Origin: Deltaproteobacteria bacterium
GTDB lineage: Bacteria > Myxococcota_A > UBA796 > GCA-2862545
Length of the DNA: 64,000 nucleotides
Assembly (NCBI GenBank): GCA_007693595.1
Contig: REDI01000028.1
Span: 62,001 to 126,000, forward strand
Direction of reading: 5' to 3'
Position numbers and translations under genes: made by a program
The notes under the pieces: generated by a model
Seen by the model: only the letters and a program-made list of their open reading frames with translations
Databases searched by the model: none
What the model was told of the DNA's origin: nothing
Shown here: piece after piece, positions 10,526 through 19,900 of the stretch
How the letters are laid out: each line of letters opens with the position of its first letter
How positions within the stretch are numbered: the first letter of the stretch is position 1

Positions 10526-11926
10526 ATGAGCCCCAAAAAGACCCCGGCGCCGCCGGTCGTTCCGCGACGTTCCAGGGCGCGAAAGCTGCCCTCGACCCGA
10601 GCGCCCAACCCCAGCCGCGAATCTGGACCGGACCGTCCCCCCCCACGCTCCGCGCCCTCCACCGATGCCAGCCCCGCTCGGCTCGCGGCCGCTCGAGCCT
10701 TGCTCGAGGTCGAGGAGGGCGACCACCTCGACGACGCGCTGGCCCGACTGGCGCCTCGAACACCCCGAGATCGAGGGCTCGCGTGGTTCCTCGCCTTGGG
10801 CGTCCTCCAGCGTCGAGGGCAGGTCGACGCTGCCCTCCGCCCCTTCTTGCGTCAGCCCCTCGGGGGGCTGGATCCTGAGCTTCGGGTCAGCCTACGCCTG
10901 GGGACCTTCGAGAAGCTCTTCGGCCGTGCAGCGCCCCACGCGGTCGTCCATCAGGCCGTCGAAGTCGTGCGTGCGCTGGGGCTGGGCCGCGCCTCGGGCA
11001 TGGTCAACGCCGTCTTGCGTAAGGTGCGACCCGCCCAAGATCTCGCCCCCCACGAGGGCGCCGATCACCCGGCCTGGCTCTGGGCTCGCTGGGTCGAGCG
11101 CTACGGCGAGTCCGCCGCACGGGCGTGGTGCGAGCAGAACGGGCGACCGGCTCCTCTGGCCGTGGTGTTCCGCGGCCCCCAGGGACCGCTGGTGGAGCGC
11201 TGGGTGGCCGAAGGGCTCAAGGTGGAGCACGCCCTGGCCGCGGGAGAGCCCGTACCGGGCGCAGCGCTTCTCTTTGGGCACCAAGGCTCCATCACCGAGC
11301 TCCCCGGGTTCGATGAGGGGGCTTTCTGGGTTCAGGATCCCGCAGCGGTCGCGGTGGCGGACTTGGTCGGCGCCGCGCCAGGTCAGCGTGTCCTCGACGC
11401 CTGCGCCTCGCCGGGGGGCAAGACCCTCCGGCTGATCGAGGCCGGCGCGCACGTCACGGCGGTCGACCGCCCCGCTCGCCTCGGTCGCCTGCGCGAGAGC
11501 CTGGAGCGCACGAAAAGCCACGCCGAGGTCGTCGCCCACGACTGGTCGAAGGGTCCCGCCTCGCTGCCTCGCGACTTCGACGCGGTCCTCGTCGATGCTC
11601 CGTGCACCGGCCTCGGTACGGTTCGACGACATCCCGAGATCCGCTGGCGACGTCAGCCCTTGGACCTCATCCACGCCGCCCAAGAGCAACGCGAGATCCT
11701 CCGCGCTGCCGCACACCACGTCCGGCCAGGCGGGGTCCTGGTCTACGCGGTGTGCAGCGCCGAGCCCGAGGAGGGCGACGAGGTCGTACGCGCCTTTCTC
11801 AGGGATCATCCAGACTTCGAGGTCGAGGCCACCCTCAACACGGACCCGCCCTCCCACGAAGAAGACGCCCATGTCGGGGTACGACTCCGCCGCGCCGCCT
11901 CCGTCGAGCTCAAGGCCCGCGCATGA
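10526..11926 (+). CDS. rsmB: 16S rRNA (cytosine-C5) methyltransferase, RsmB-like
   Basis: An SAM-dependent enzyme that methylates a cytosine of 16S rRNA (C967 in E. coli). The basic, Pro-rich first 50 residues are unusual. A NusB-like RNA-binding domain follows (about 52-185), then the Rossmann methyltransferase. Motif I is DACASPGGKTLRL near residue 291. Motif IV, with the PC pair, is VLVDAPCTGLGTVRRHPE near 352. The catalytic-Cys motif VYAVCSAEPEE near 409 differs slightly from the usual YSTCS. Length (466) is near the family norm of about 430. It overlaps mutS by 4 bp (ATGA), indicating translational coupling. A related RsmF-type specificity cannot be excluded, but the NusB domain favours RsmB. 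Confidence 0.88.
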   Translation: MSPKKTPAPPVVPRRSRARKLPSTRAPNPSRESGPDRPPPRSAPSTDASPARLAAARALLEVEEGDHLDDALARLAPRTPRDRGLAWFLALGVLQRRGQVDAALRPFLRQPLGGLDPELRVSLRLGTFEKLFGRAAPHAVVHQAVEVVRALGLGRASGMVNAVLRKVRPAQDLAPHEGADHPAWLWARWVERYGESAARAWCEQNGRPAPLAVVFRGPQGPLVERWVAEGLKVEHALAAGEPVPGAALLFGHQGSITELPGFDEGAFWVQDPAAVAVADLVGAAPGQRVLDACASPGGKTLRLIEAGAHVTAVDRPARLGRLRESLERTKSHAEVVAHDWSKGPASLPRDFDAVLVDAPCTGLGTVRRHPEIRWRRQPLDLIHAAQEQREILRAAAHHVRPGGVLVYAVCSAEPEEGDEVVRAFLRDHPDFEVEATLNTDPPSHEEDAHVGVRLRRAASVELKARA

Positions 11927-14499
11927 CTCCCATGTTCGAGCAATACCACGGCCTAAAGAAGGCCCATCCCGACGCGATCCTCTTCTTTCGCATGGGGGAC
12001 TTCTACGAGGTCTTCTTCGACGATGCGAAGCTCTGCGCCCGAGTGCTCGACATCACCCTGACCTCGCGGAGCAAGAGCGACGACGATCCCATCCCTATGG
12101 CGGGAGTGCCCCACCACGCCGCCACCGCCTACGTGCAGCGGCTCGTCGACGAGGGCTACCGAGTCGCGATCGCCGAGCAAGTCGAAGACCCCGCGACCTC
12201 CAAGGGCCTCGTTCGCCGCGAGGTGGTGCGCGTCGCGACCCCTGGAGTGGTGCTCGATCCCGGCGCTCTCGAGTCGCGGGAGCCCAACCACATGGCCGCG
12301 GTGAGCTGGGACGAGCAGGGCCTCGGAGTCGCGGTCCTCGACCCGAGCACCGGGGATCTTCGCTGTACGCAGGTCGAGACTCTGGCCCAGGCCATCGCCG
12401 AGCTGCATCGCTTCGAGCCCCGCGAGGCCCTGCTGCACCCGAGCCTGGTGGACGATCCCGAGCTGCTCGGGGCCCTCGCCCGACACCGCGCCCTCCACAG
12501 CCGCCTCGACGACGCCCAATGGGCCCCAAGGGCGGCCCTGGAGGCCCTCGGATCGCTCGTACCGGACTCCGCGACATCCGACCCGGCCCTGACCGCCGCC
12601 GGAGCCCTGGTCGCCTATGCCCGTCAGGTCTCGGGCGGCCGCCTCGACAATCTTCACGCCCTGCATCGCTACACGACCGCAGGCTTCATGGTGCTCGACG
12701 ACACCACCCGCCGAAACCTCGAGATCACGAGGACCTTGATCGGGGGACGCCGGAAGGGGAGCCTGCTGGGGCTGCTCGATCGGTGCGCGACGGGCATGGG
12801 GTCGCGCGCCCTGAAGAACTGGCTTGCCTTTCCGCTGCTCGATCGCGGAGCGATCGCCGCTCGTCAGCGGGGCATCGGAGCGCTTCTGAGCGCTGGGCTC
12901 GAGAGGGAGTCCCTGCGCACCTCGCTGCGTCAGGTCGCGGACATCGAGCGCATCCTCGCCCGAGTTGCCCAAGGTACGGCACACGCACGGGACCTGTCCG
13001 CGTTGCGCCGCTCGCTGCTCGCGGTGCCCGATCTGTGCGCCGCCTTGTCCTCCCTGATCGATCTGCAGGACCGACTCCCGCGCGATCCCTGCCAAGATCT
13101 CGGGCGCGAGTTGGATCGACAGCTGGTCGACGATCCCCCGATCTCCCTCACCGAGGGGGGCCTGATCCGACGTGGGGTCCACCCCGAGCTCGACGAAGTG
13201 ACCGAGCTCTCGCAGCATGGACTCGGTGCGATCGACGCCCTGGAAGAGCGAGAGCGGGAGCTGACCGGGATCAGCTCCCTCAAGATCCGAAGCAATAAGG
13301 TCTTCGGCTACTACATCGAGGTGACCCGAGCCAATCTTCACCGCGTGCCCGAAGACCGCTACAAGCGCAAGCAGACCCTCTCGAACGGCGAGCGCTACAT
13401 CACCTACGAGCTCAAAGAGCTCGAAGAGAAGGTCCTTGGGGCCGATGAGCGGCGCAAGCAGCTAGAATACGGTCTCTTTCAAGACCTCCGCGCCCAGGTG
13501 GCCGACCACATGCCCCGGCTCCTCGCCCTCTCTCGGGTGCTCGCCGAGCTCGACGTCGTCGCGGCCCTCGCCGAGGTCGCCGATCGCTGGGGCTGGTGTG
13601 CCCCGACGGTGGTCGACGACCCGGTCCTTCGACTGCGCGCCGCACGTCACCCGGTCGTCGAGGCGAACCTCACCCAGGATCCCTTCGTTCCCAACGACTG
13701 CGATCTCGACACCGAAGATCGACGCCTCATCGTGCTCACCGGCCCCAACATGTCGGGCAAGTCCACCATCATGCGCCAAGTCGCGATCTGCACGCTGCTG
13801 GCGCAGATCGGAAGTTTTGTCCCTGCCGAAGCGGCGACCATCGGGCTGTGCGACCGCGTCTTCACCCGCGTGGGAGCCGCCGACGACCTGGCCCGGGGCC
13901 AGTCGACCTTCATGGTCGAGATGAGCGAGACCGCCGCGATCCTGCACGGCGCCACCCCTCGAAGCCTGGTCATTCTCGACGAGATCGGTCGGGGCACGTC
14001 GACCTACGACGGGCTGGCCATCGCGTGGGCCGTGGCCGAGGACCTCGCCAGCCGGATCGGATGCCGAGCCCTCTTCGCCACCCATTACCACGAGCTGTGC
14101 GAGCTCGCGCAGATCCTACCGGGCGTGGTGAACCAGTCGGTCGCGGTGAGCGAGTGGGGCGACGAGATCGTTTTTCTGCGCACCTTGCGCGAGGGGGGCG
14201 CGAGCCGGAGCTACGGGATCCAGTGCGCGAGGCTCGCGGGCCTGCCCGACCCCACCATCGAGCGCGCGCGTGCGCTCCTGACCCGCTTCGAGCGGAACGC
14301 CCTGCGCAACGACCGGCAGCAGCTCTCGCTCTTCGGCAGCCACCGGCCCGAGCCGAGTCCGGTCCGAAGCGAGCCCGCACCCCAGTCGGCTGATCCCGTG
14401 CGGGAGCTGCTCCAAGGCCTCGATCCCGACACCCTCACGCCCCGCGCAGCCCTCGATCTGCTCTATCAGCTCCGAACCCTGGCTCAGGGCAGCCCATGA
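11923..14499 (+). CDS. mutS: DNA mismatch repair protein MutS
   Basis: Recognises mispairs and small loops and starts mismatch repair. The frame is open further upstream inside rsmB, but the ATG overlapping the rsmB stop gives a normal 858-residue protein whose N-terminus aligns with MutS. The mismatch wedge is FYE at residues 27-29. The lever and clamp domains follow, including the SLKIRSNKVFGYYIEVTRAN signature near 455. The ATPase has Walker A GPNMSGKST near 607 and Walker B LVILDEIGRGTSTYDG near 683. A C-terminal Pro-rich linker leads to a short helix-turn-helix tail. mutL is not in the window. The 4-bp overlap with xerC downstream suggests one transcript from rsmB to xerC. Confidence 0.97.
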   Translation: MTPMFEQYHGLKKAHPDAILFFRMGDFYEVFFDDAKLCARVLDITLTSRSKSDDDPIPMAGVPHHAATAYVQRLVDEGYRVAIAEQVEDPATSKGLVRREVVRVATPGVVLDPGALESREPNHMAAVSWDEQGLGVAVLDPSTGDLRCTQVETLAQAIAELHRFEPREALLHPSLVDDPELLGALARHRALHSRLDDAQWAPRAALEALGSLVPDSATSDPALTAAGALVAYARQVSGGRLDNLHALHRYTTAGFMVLDDTTRRNLEITRTLIGGRRKGSLLGLLDRCATGMGSRALKNWLAFPLLDRGAIAARQRGIGALLSAGLERESLRTSLRQVADIERILARVAQGTAHARDLSALRRSLLAVPDLCAALSSLIDLQDRLPRDPCQDLGRELDRQLVDDPPISLTEGGLIRRGVHPELDEVTELSQHGLGAIDALEERERELTGISSLKIRSNKVFGYYIEVTRANLHRVPEDRYKRKQTLSNGERYITYELKELEEKVLGADERRKQLEYGLFQDLRAQVADHMPRLLALSRVLAELDVVAALAEVADRWGWCAPTVVDDPVLRLRAARHPVVEANLTQDPFVPNDCDLDTEDRRLIVLTGPNMSGKSTIMRQVAICTLLAQIGSFVPAEAATIGLCDRVFTRVGAADDLARGQSTFMVEMSETAAILHGATPRSLVILDEIGRGTSTYDGLAIAWAVAEDLASRIGCRALFATHYHELCELAQILPGVVNQSVAVSEWGDEIVFLRTLREGGASRSYGIQCARLAGLPDPTIERARALLTRFERNALRNDRQQLSLFGSHRPEPSPVRSEPAPQSADPVRELLQGLDPDTLTPRAALDLLYQLRTLAQGSP

Positions 14500-15425
14500 G
14501 CGAGATCGCCCCGGATCTGGAGCTCGCGCTCGAGGGCTTCCGAGGCTGGCTTCGGATCGACCGGGGCTTGTCGGCCCACACGGTCGCGGCCTATCTCGCC
14601 GACGCGCGCCGCTTCGCCGCCTGGCTCACCGCCCGAGGGCACCGTGACCTCCTCGAGGTCGACCACCCCGACATCGTCGCCTACCTCGTCGACCTCACCG
14701 ACGAAGGCCTCGGCCCCAGGAGCCGCAACCGCGCCCGTACAACCTTGCGCCAGTGGTTTCGCTACGCTCAGGATCACGGCTTGCGTCAGGCCGAAGATCC
14801 CACCCAGCTCACCACGGCCGCGCGGACCGTCAAGCCGCTGCCCACCGTGTTGACCACCGAGCAGATCGAGGCACTCCTGAAGGCCCCTGCGGATCCCGGC
14901 CCCCTCGGCCAGCGCGATCGCGCCATGATCCAGGTCATCTACAGTGCGGGCCTGCGGGTGAGCGAGCTGATCAGCCTGTCGCGCAGGAGCGTGGACCTCA
15001 TCGAGGGCCTGATCCAAGTCCGTGGCAAGGGCAGCAAGGACCGCCTCGTGCCGCTAGGGGACCGCGCGGTGTCCGAGATCGTCCGCTACGTTCGACACGT
15101 TCGGCCCAAGCACGACCCCGACATGCGGTGCGGAGTGCTCTTCGTCAGCAAGCGCGGCCAGGGCATGACCCGCCAGAACTTCTGGGATCGCCTCCGACGA
15201 CACGCCCGCGCCGCCGGGATCCGCGGCAAGGTGAGCCCTCACGTCCTGCGCCACAGCTTCGCCACACACCTGCTCGAGCACGGGGCGGATCTTCGCGCGG
15301 TTCAAGCCATGCTCGGTCACGCAGACATCTCGACCACCGAGATCTACACCCACGTCGCGCGCGCCCGCCTCCAGGCGATCCATCAGGCCGCTCACCCCCG
15401 CGGGGGAGGGGATGTGCAGGGTTAG
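14496..15425 (+). CDS. xerC: tyrosine recombinase XerC/XerD
   Basis: A 309-residue site-specific recombinase that resolves chromosome dimers at dif, normally with a partner Xer and FtsK. The N-terminal SAM-like core-binding domain (about 10-100) has GLSAHTVAAYLADARRFAAWL. The catalytic domain has Arg154 (SAGLRVSEL), the HVLRHSFATHLLEHG motif with His249/Arg252, His275 (LGHADIS) and the nucleophile Tyr284 (EIYTHV). The compact length and lack of adjacent phage genes mark it as the housekeeping enzyme rather than an integrase. XerC versus XerD cannot be settled from the sequence alone. Its stop overlaps the stop of the opposing transporter gene. A dif-like sequence lies about 4.4 kb downstream. 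Confidence 0.9.
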   Translation: MSEIAPDLELALEGFRGWLRIDRGLSAHTVAAYLADARRFAAWLTARGHRDLLEVDHPDIVAYLVDLTDEGLGPRSRNRARTTLRQWFRYAQDHGLRQAEDPTQLTTAARTVKPLPTVLTTEQIEALLKAPADPGPLGQRDRAMIQVIYSAGLRVSELISLSRRSVDLIEGLIQVRGKGSKDRLVPLGDRAVSEIVRYVRHVRPKHDPDMRCGVLFVSKRGQGMTRQNFWDRLRRHARAAGIRGKVSPHVLRHSFATHLLEHGADLRAVQAMLGHADISTTEIYTHVARARLQAIHQAAHPRGGGDVQG

Positions 15426-16528
15426 CGCCGCTCCGCTCTAGAGAGAGCGCGTGGGTCGATGGCGGAGGAGTGCTCTTCGGGTAGGTCCGAGGCCTCGGGC
15501 GCGGCCGAAGCTGGGGTGGCGGCGGGGTGATCGACCTCGGGCAAGAAGGCAGCCAGGTAGGGCAGGGCGATCGCGATCAGCACGCTGGCGGCCATGCCTA
15601 CCCCCGCCTTCAAGGCGTCCGAGCCGACCGCGCCGCCCAAGTCTCGCCAAGACCGAAGGTTGAAGTGGATGTTCATCGCGAGCTCGCGCCCGGCGAGGAG
15701 GCCGAGGAAGACCCAGGTAGTGCTCATGGGGAGCTTGTTCGCCTCGCCGAAGACGAGCCACGTGACCCAGCCATCCTTGAAGAGAAGGAGGATAGAGCCA
15801 AACATGAAGTTGATGATCGCCGCGGAGCGAATGTCTTGGGTGTTGGTCTTGCTGTTGACGATCTTCTGGACCGCGCCGCCCCGATTGTAGAAGATGTATG
15901 CCTGAATAGCGATCATGACGAGCATGGCCAGCACGAGATGGTGGAACTCGAGCTTGCGCGGCAAGTAGACGAAGATGTTCGCCAGGTCTTGAATCAACCA
16001 CATCGCCCAGAGATAGGCCGTGCTCGCCCATTGAAGGACGACCCAGAGCTTGGTGGGTTGCTGATCGCTCGTGTCGATGAAGCGCTTCTCGACCACCTTG
16101 GCGATGACCAAGTAGAGCACGACAGCCGCGACGAACGCGACCGCGTAGCCCAGCAGCGACTTGGTGAGCATGCCCCCCAGGTTGCTCACTTGGAAGGCCG
16201 TGAGGATCAAAAACGTGGTGCTCACCGGGATGCCGAAGCGGGTCAGCACCAGCAGAAGCAGGGGAGGGAGCAGGTAGAGCCACGAGAAGGGCTGGGGGAA
16301 CGGGTAGGTCTCGAGCCGTCCGAAGGCGGGGTCCCCGCCGTTGGCCCACCAGCCCCACGTGAGCACCACCGCCATGATGGCCGACGAGAACAGCCACAGG
16401 ACCCACCACGGACGCTTCTCGTTGGAGGCGAGAAAGGTTCCGAGGGTCTGAATGGCGTCGTTGCCGACGATGGCGTAGGAGGCGATGGAGAACCCGATCA
16501 CCATCATTGCCAGCTCGAATAGACCCAT
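15422..16528 (-). CDS. PiT-like inorganic phosphate transporter family membrane protein
   Basis: A 368-residue integral membrane protein with about nine or ten hydrophobic helices. The first helix carries GNDAIQTLGTFLASN, which resembles the GANDxANAxGT signature of PiT (PF01384) transporters. The second half has LPMSTTWVFLGLLAGRELAM, resembling the matching STTxVxxGxxxG repeat, and VSTTFLILTAF recurs in the first half. PiT proteins import phosphate by proton or sodium symport, but this divergent branch also contains uncharacterised members, so phosphate is a probable, unproven substrate. A soluble loop (about 145-185) splits the two halves, and the last 35 residues are polar. It is divergent from nadA across 236 bp. 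Confidence 0.7.
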   Translation of the reverse strand: MGLFELAMMVIGFSIASYAIVGNDAIQTLGTFLASNEKRPWWVLWLFSSAIMAVVLTWGWWANGGDPAFGRLETYPFPQPFSWLYLLPPLLLLVLTRFGIPVSTTFLILTAFQVSNLGGMLTKSLLGYAVAFVAAVVLYLVIAKVVEKRFIDTSDQQPTKLWVVLQWASTAYLWAMWLIQDLANIFVYLPRKLEFHHLVLAMLVMIAIQAYIFYNRGGAVQKIVNSKTNTQDIRSAAIINFMFGSILLLFKDGWVTWLVFGEANKLPMSTTWVFLGLLAGRELAMNIHFNLRSWRDLGGAVGSDALKAGVGMAASVLIAIALPYLAAFLPEVDHPAATPASAAPEASDLPEEHSSAIDPRALSRAERR

Positions 16529-16709
16529 GGGGGAGAGACTCCGAGTCCCTGTGAGGACGACGCAGGTGTTTTAGCCTGACCGCCCCGGACAGAAACCGAG
16601 GGCACGGCGGACGTCGCGCGATCGTTGGGAAGCCTCGAAGGTCGTTACGGGATCGTCACAGAGCTGAGGGCCAGATGTTGCAGAAGGGCGTGAGCGCGCG
16701 ACGGAGGCG

Positions 16710-16738
16710 TTGCCGCGACGGGCTCTGGGTTGTAGATC
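16710..16738 (+). promoter_or_regulatory. candidate sigma-70-like promoter for nadA
   Basis: TTGCCG at 16710-16715 and TAGATC at 16733-16738 are separated by exactly 17 bp, and the nadA ATG begins 26 bp after the -10-like box. The hexamers match the consensus at only 4/6 and 3/6 positions, so this is weak and could be chance in a GC-rich gap. Confidence 0.3.
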
Positions 16739-16764
16739 ATCGACTCCCGCTTCCCGAGGCGCCC

Positions 16765-17724
<960 letters not shown>

Positions 17725-17736
17725 ACGCAGCCTGCC

Positions 17737-19020
17737 TCAGCGACCGAGCCAAGCGGCGACGCCTCGATCCAGGCGCCGTACCAGCTCGGGAATATCCTCG
17801 ACGCTCACCGAGCAGAAGGCGATGCGAAGGGCAGGGGGGCTCGCGCTCGCGACCAAGCCGAGGTCGTGATCGGCGATGAGGTACTGACGCAAGGCGTCGA
17901 GGTCCTCCACCCCGTCCACCCCGATTAGAGCGAAGACGCCCCCGTTGAAGGGGTAGGGATGGAGCGCCGGATTGTCCAGGGCCTCGAGGGCCTGCCGAAG
18001 CACCTGATACCGCTCGGAGAGCATGGCGTGAGCCGCCGCGACCTCGTCTTCGAGCGTAGGTTGTTGCAAGGCATGGAGCACCGCCGCCTGACCGGGTCCG
18101 GTTGGGGAGCCCACGCTGCTCCGCGCGAGCCCCGCGAGCTTGCTCTCGAGGGCGGCCGCGGCGGGGTGCTCAGGATCGAGCGCAGCGGTGAGAAAGCCAA
18201 CCCGGCCCGGAAAGAAGAGCAGCTCCTTGGTGGCCCCGTCGAGCTTGAAGAGGGCGTGGCGCGAGGGCTCGATCGCCGGCGCGAGCTCCCAAAACAAGGA
18301 GCGTTGAAGGGCGGAGGGCTCGTAGATCATGCCCGCATAGGCATCGTCCACGATGATCACGAGCGGGTGCGGGTGCGCCGAGAGTCGCTCGACGATCTGC
18401 CGGGCTTGCGCCGGATCGGGCGTGTAGCCCGTGGGGTTGTGCGGGTAGTTTAAGAGCACAACGGACGGCTCCTCGAGGGAGGAGAGCGCCCGATCGAGCG
18501 GATCGATAGACCAGCGCTGCTCCACGAAGACATCGTAGGAAACCAGCCGACCACCCCGACGAAAGGAGAAGATCTGGTCGTAGTTGCCCCAGCGAGGTCG
18601 GGGCACGACCACCGGACGCCCCGGCTCCACGAAGAGATCCGCCAGGAAAGAGAGGCCCTGGCTCAGCCCCATCAGAAAGAAAGGGGTGGTCGTGAGCGCT
18701 TCGCAGCCCCCCGAGAGCGAGCGCTGCCGGTGAGCCCAGGCCTGCCGAAGCGAAAGATGCCCTGAAGGCGGGCTGTAAAGGTGACTCATGCGGGGGTCGA
18801 GCCCCCCTAGCGCCGCCTCGATCGAGGGGAGCGGGACCGGCGCCCCCGCGCCGTCGGTCACCTGCCCGATCGTGCCATTGTACCGTGTTCCCTTGGCCTG
18901 AGCGGACTGAAAGGGGATCCCCCGCGGAAAGATCGCGCGCCTCCCGAGGTCCGAGAGGGTGGCCCAAGCTCCGGGCAAACCGCTTTGAAAGTCGGCGTTC
19001 AGCTCGTCGAGTGCGGTCAT
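17737..19020 (-). CDS. class I/II PLP-dependent aminotransferase
   Basis: A 427-residue fold-type I aminotransferase. The start is placed at the internal ATG with AGGAGG 5 bp upstream, which drops 13 residues from the longest open frame. MSHLYSPPSGHLSLRQAWAHR is the N-terminal substrate arm, VVLLNYPHNPTGYTPDP contains the conserved NPTG, VIIVDDAYAGMIYE the cofactor Asp/Tyr, and GATKELLFFPGRVGF the PLP Lys (about residue 265) with the nearby Arg. The family includes aspartate, aromatic and alanine aminotransferases. The long insertion around residue 285 (SKLAGLARSSVGSPTGPGQ) suggests a subgroup whose substrate I cannot name. No pathway neighbour decides it. Confidence 0.87.
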   Translation of the reverse strand: MTALDELNADFQSGLPGAWATLSDLGRRAIFPRGIPFQSAQAKGTRYNGTIGQVTDGAGAPVPLPSIEAALGGLDPRMSHLYSPPSGHLSLRQAWAHRQRSLSGGCEALTTTPFFLMGLSQGLSFLADLFVEPGRPVVVPRPRWGNYDQIFSFRRGGRLVSYDVFVEQRWSIDPLDRALSSLEEPSVVLLNYPHNPTGYTPDPAQARQIVERLSAHPHPLVIIVDDAYAGMIYEPSALQRSLFWELAPAIEPSRHALFKLDGATKELLFFPGRVGFLTAALDPEHPAAAALESKLAGLARSSVGSPTGPGQAAVLHALQQPTLEDEVAAAHAMLSERYQVLRQALEALDNPALHPYPFNGGVFALIGVDGVEDLDALRQYLIADHDLGLVASASPPALRIAFCSVSVEDIPELVRRLDRGVAAWLGR

Positions 19021-19191
19021 GAGATCCTCCTGCAGGCCGGCCGTTCGCAGCCCCCGCATTCCTCACCGAATCCGGCGCGCCCTGCAAGCCCGCAGGCCCG
19101 TCTAAGCTTGTAAGGACTCGTGGCAGGCTCCCGCTGGGTCAGCTACCTTGGGACCGACACGGCGTGGTCCCCCTGGGCACGGAGCGAGGCG

Positions 19192-19554
19192 ATGAAGCGG
19201 TTTTGGGACAGACTAGAAGGCGAGCACAAGGGGCTCCTCGGCGTCGTGGCCTTCATGTGGGTCGCCCAGTTCGTGCTCCTCGTATCCCCGATCGACCCGA
19301 TCCCCGATCTGATCCCCGTCTTGGGCTACGTCGACGATCTGTTGCGCCTCATCGCCACGGTGGCGCTCACCGTCTACGCCTACCGGGCTATCGGCTACAA
19401 GTCCTTCGCGGAGCTCGTGCCCCAGGCGCTCCGCCCCTCGGCCGAGGAGCTCAGCAACCCGCTCTCGGGCACCATCTACGAAGAGACGACCCCCGAGCAC
19501 GAAGACATCCCGGGCTATCGACCGTTGAGCCTCTCCGAGCTGCGCTCGCTTTAA
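19192..19554 (+). CDS. YkvA-family (DUF1232) membrane protein
   Basis: A 120-residue protein whose core VSPIDPIPDLIPVLGYVDDLLRL is the DUF1232/YkvA hallmark, a short amphipathic motif containing PIDxxPDxxPxxGxxDD. One or two hydrophobic segments (about 15-35 and 49-66) surround it. The family is widespread and without an established biochemical role. The ATG at 19192 is chosen because GGAGCGAGG stands just upstream. A GTG at 19120 in the same frame would add 24 residues lacking conservation. The C-terminal 40 residues are acidic and probably cytoplasmic. It stands alone, with a divergent neighbour to the left and the gene-poor dif-like region to the right. Confidence 0.8.
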   Translation: MKRFWDRLEGEHKGLLGVVAFMWVAQFVLLVSPIDPIPDLIPVLGYVDDLLRLIATVALTVYAYRAIGYKSFAELVPQALRPSAEELSNPLSGTIYEETTPEHEDIPGYRPLSLSELRSL

Positions 19555-19900
19555 GAGCGCGGGCTCGTACGCCGCCCACGATCCACTCCGGGCTGCCGTT
19601 CACAGCCCCCGACCGGATCGAGACGCCTCGGTTCCGCCCGCACGGCAGAGATCGGGTCGGCCACGCCCACGATGAGGCCCGCCGGTTCGCGGTCCTCTTC
19701 ACGTTCGCGAGGACCCCGCGTTCGGGTCCGACGAAACCCATCCGGGCGCCCGTGCCGCCAGGGGAGACGCCGGACTCCGGGATGGCTCATCCCTGAGACC
19801 GACCGTAATCCTTTACTTGACATAATATACCTTATCAGACATTCCCGATCCGCACCGAATCCACCGGCGTGCGGCCTCCCGCTCTGCTACCCTCGGCCCC
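19555..19900. other. 346-bp intergenic region, the largest gene-free gap
   Basis: No reading frame here resembles a protein and no tRNA-like cloverleaf is apparent. Most of it is GC-rich. The exception is an abrupt AT-rich island at about 19807-19842, described separately as a dif-like site. The last 16 bp before the next gene contain TGCTACCCT (19885-19893), which fits an extended -10 element (TGnTAnnnT) located so that transcription would start almost at the ATG at 19901. No matching -35 box is obvious. Confidence 0.6.
19815..19842 (-). other. dif: candidate dif chromosome-dimer resolution site
   Basis: Read on the minus strand, this 28-bp segment divides as 11 + 6 + 11. The left arm ends GATAA, the centre is GGTATA, and the right arm is TTATGTCAAGT. 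From memory of the E. coli dif site, whose centre is TGTATA and XerD arm TTATGTTAAAT, the centre plus right arm match at 14 of 17 positions and the whole site at 19 of 28. The inner ATAA/TTAT palindrome around a 6-bp centre is the hallmark of Xer sites. The site is intergenic, AT-rich in GC-rich surroundings, and about 4.4 kb from xerC. A chance AT-rich promoter is the main alternative. Confidence 0.6.

Noticed and set aside
14496-15425. xerC as a phage or island integrase
   Set aside because: It is compact, coupled to mutS, and has no tRNA, attachment site or mobile genes nearby.
19811-19842. The AT-rich island as a simple promoter (TTGACA present on the plus strand)
   Set aside because: No acceptable -10 lies 16-18 bp downstream of TTGACA, and the dif-like symmetry explains the whole segment better. 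A promoter role is not fully excluded.
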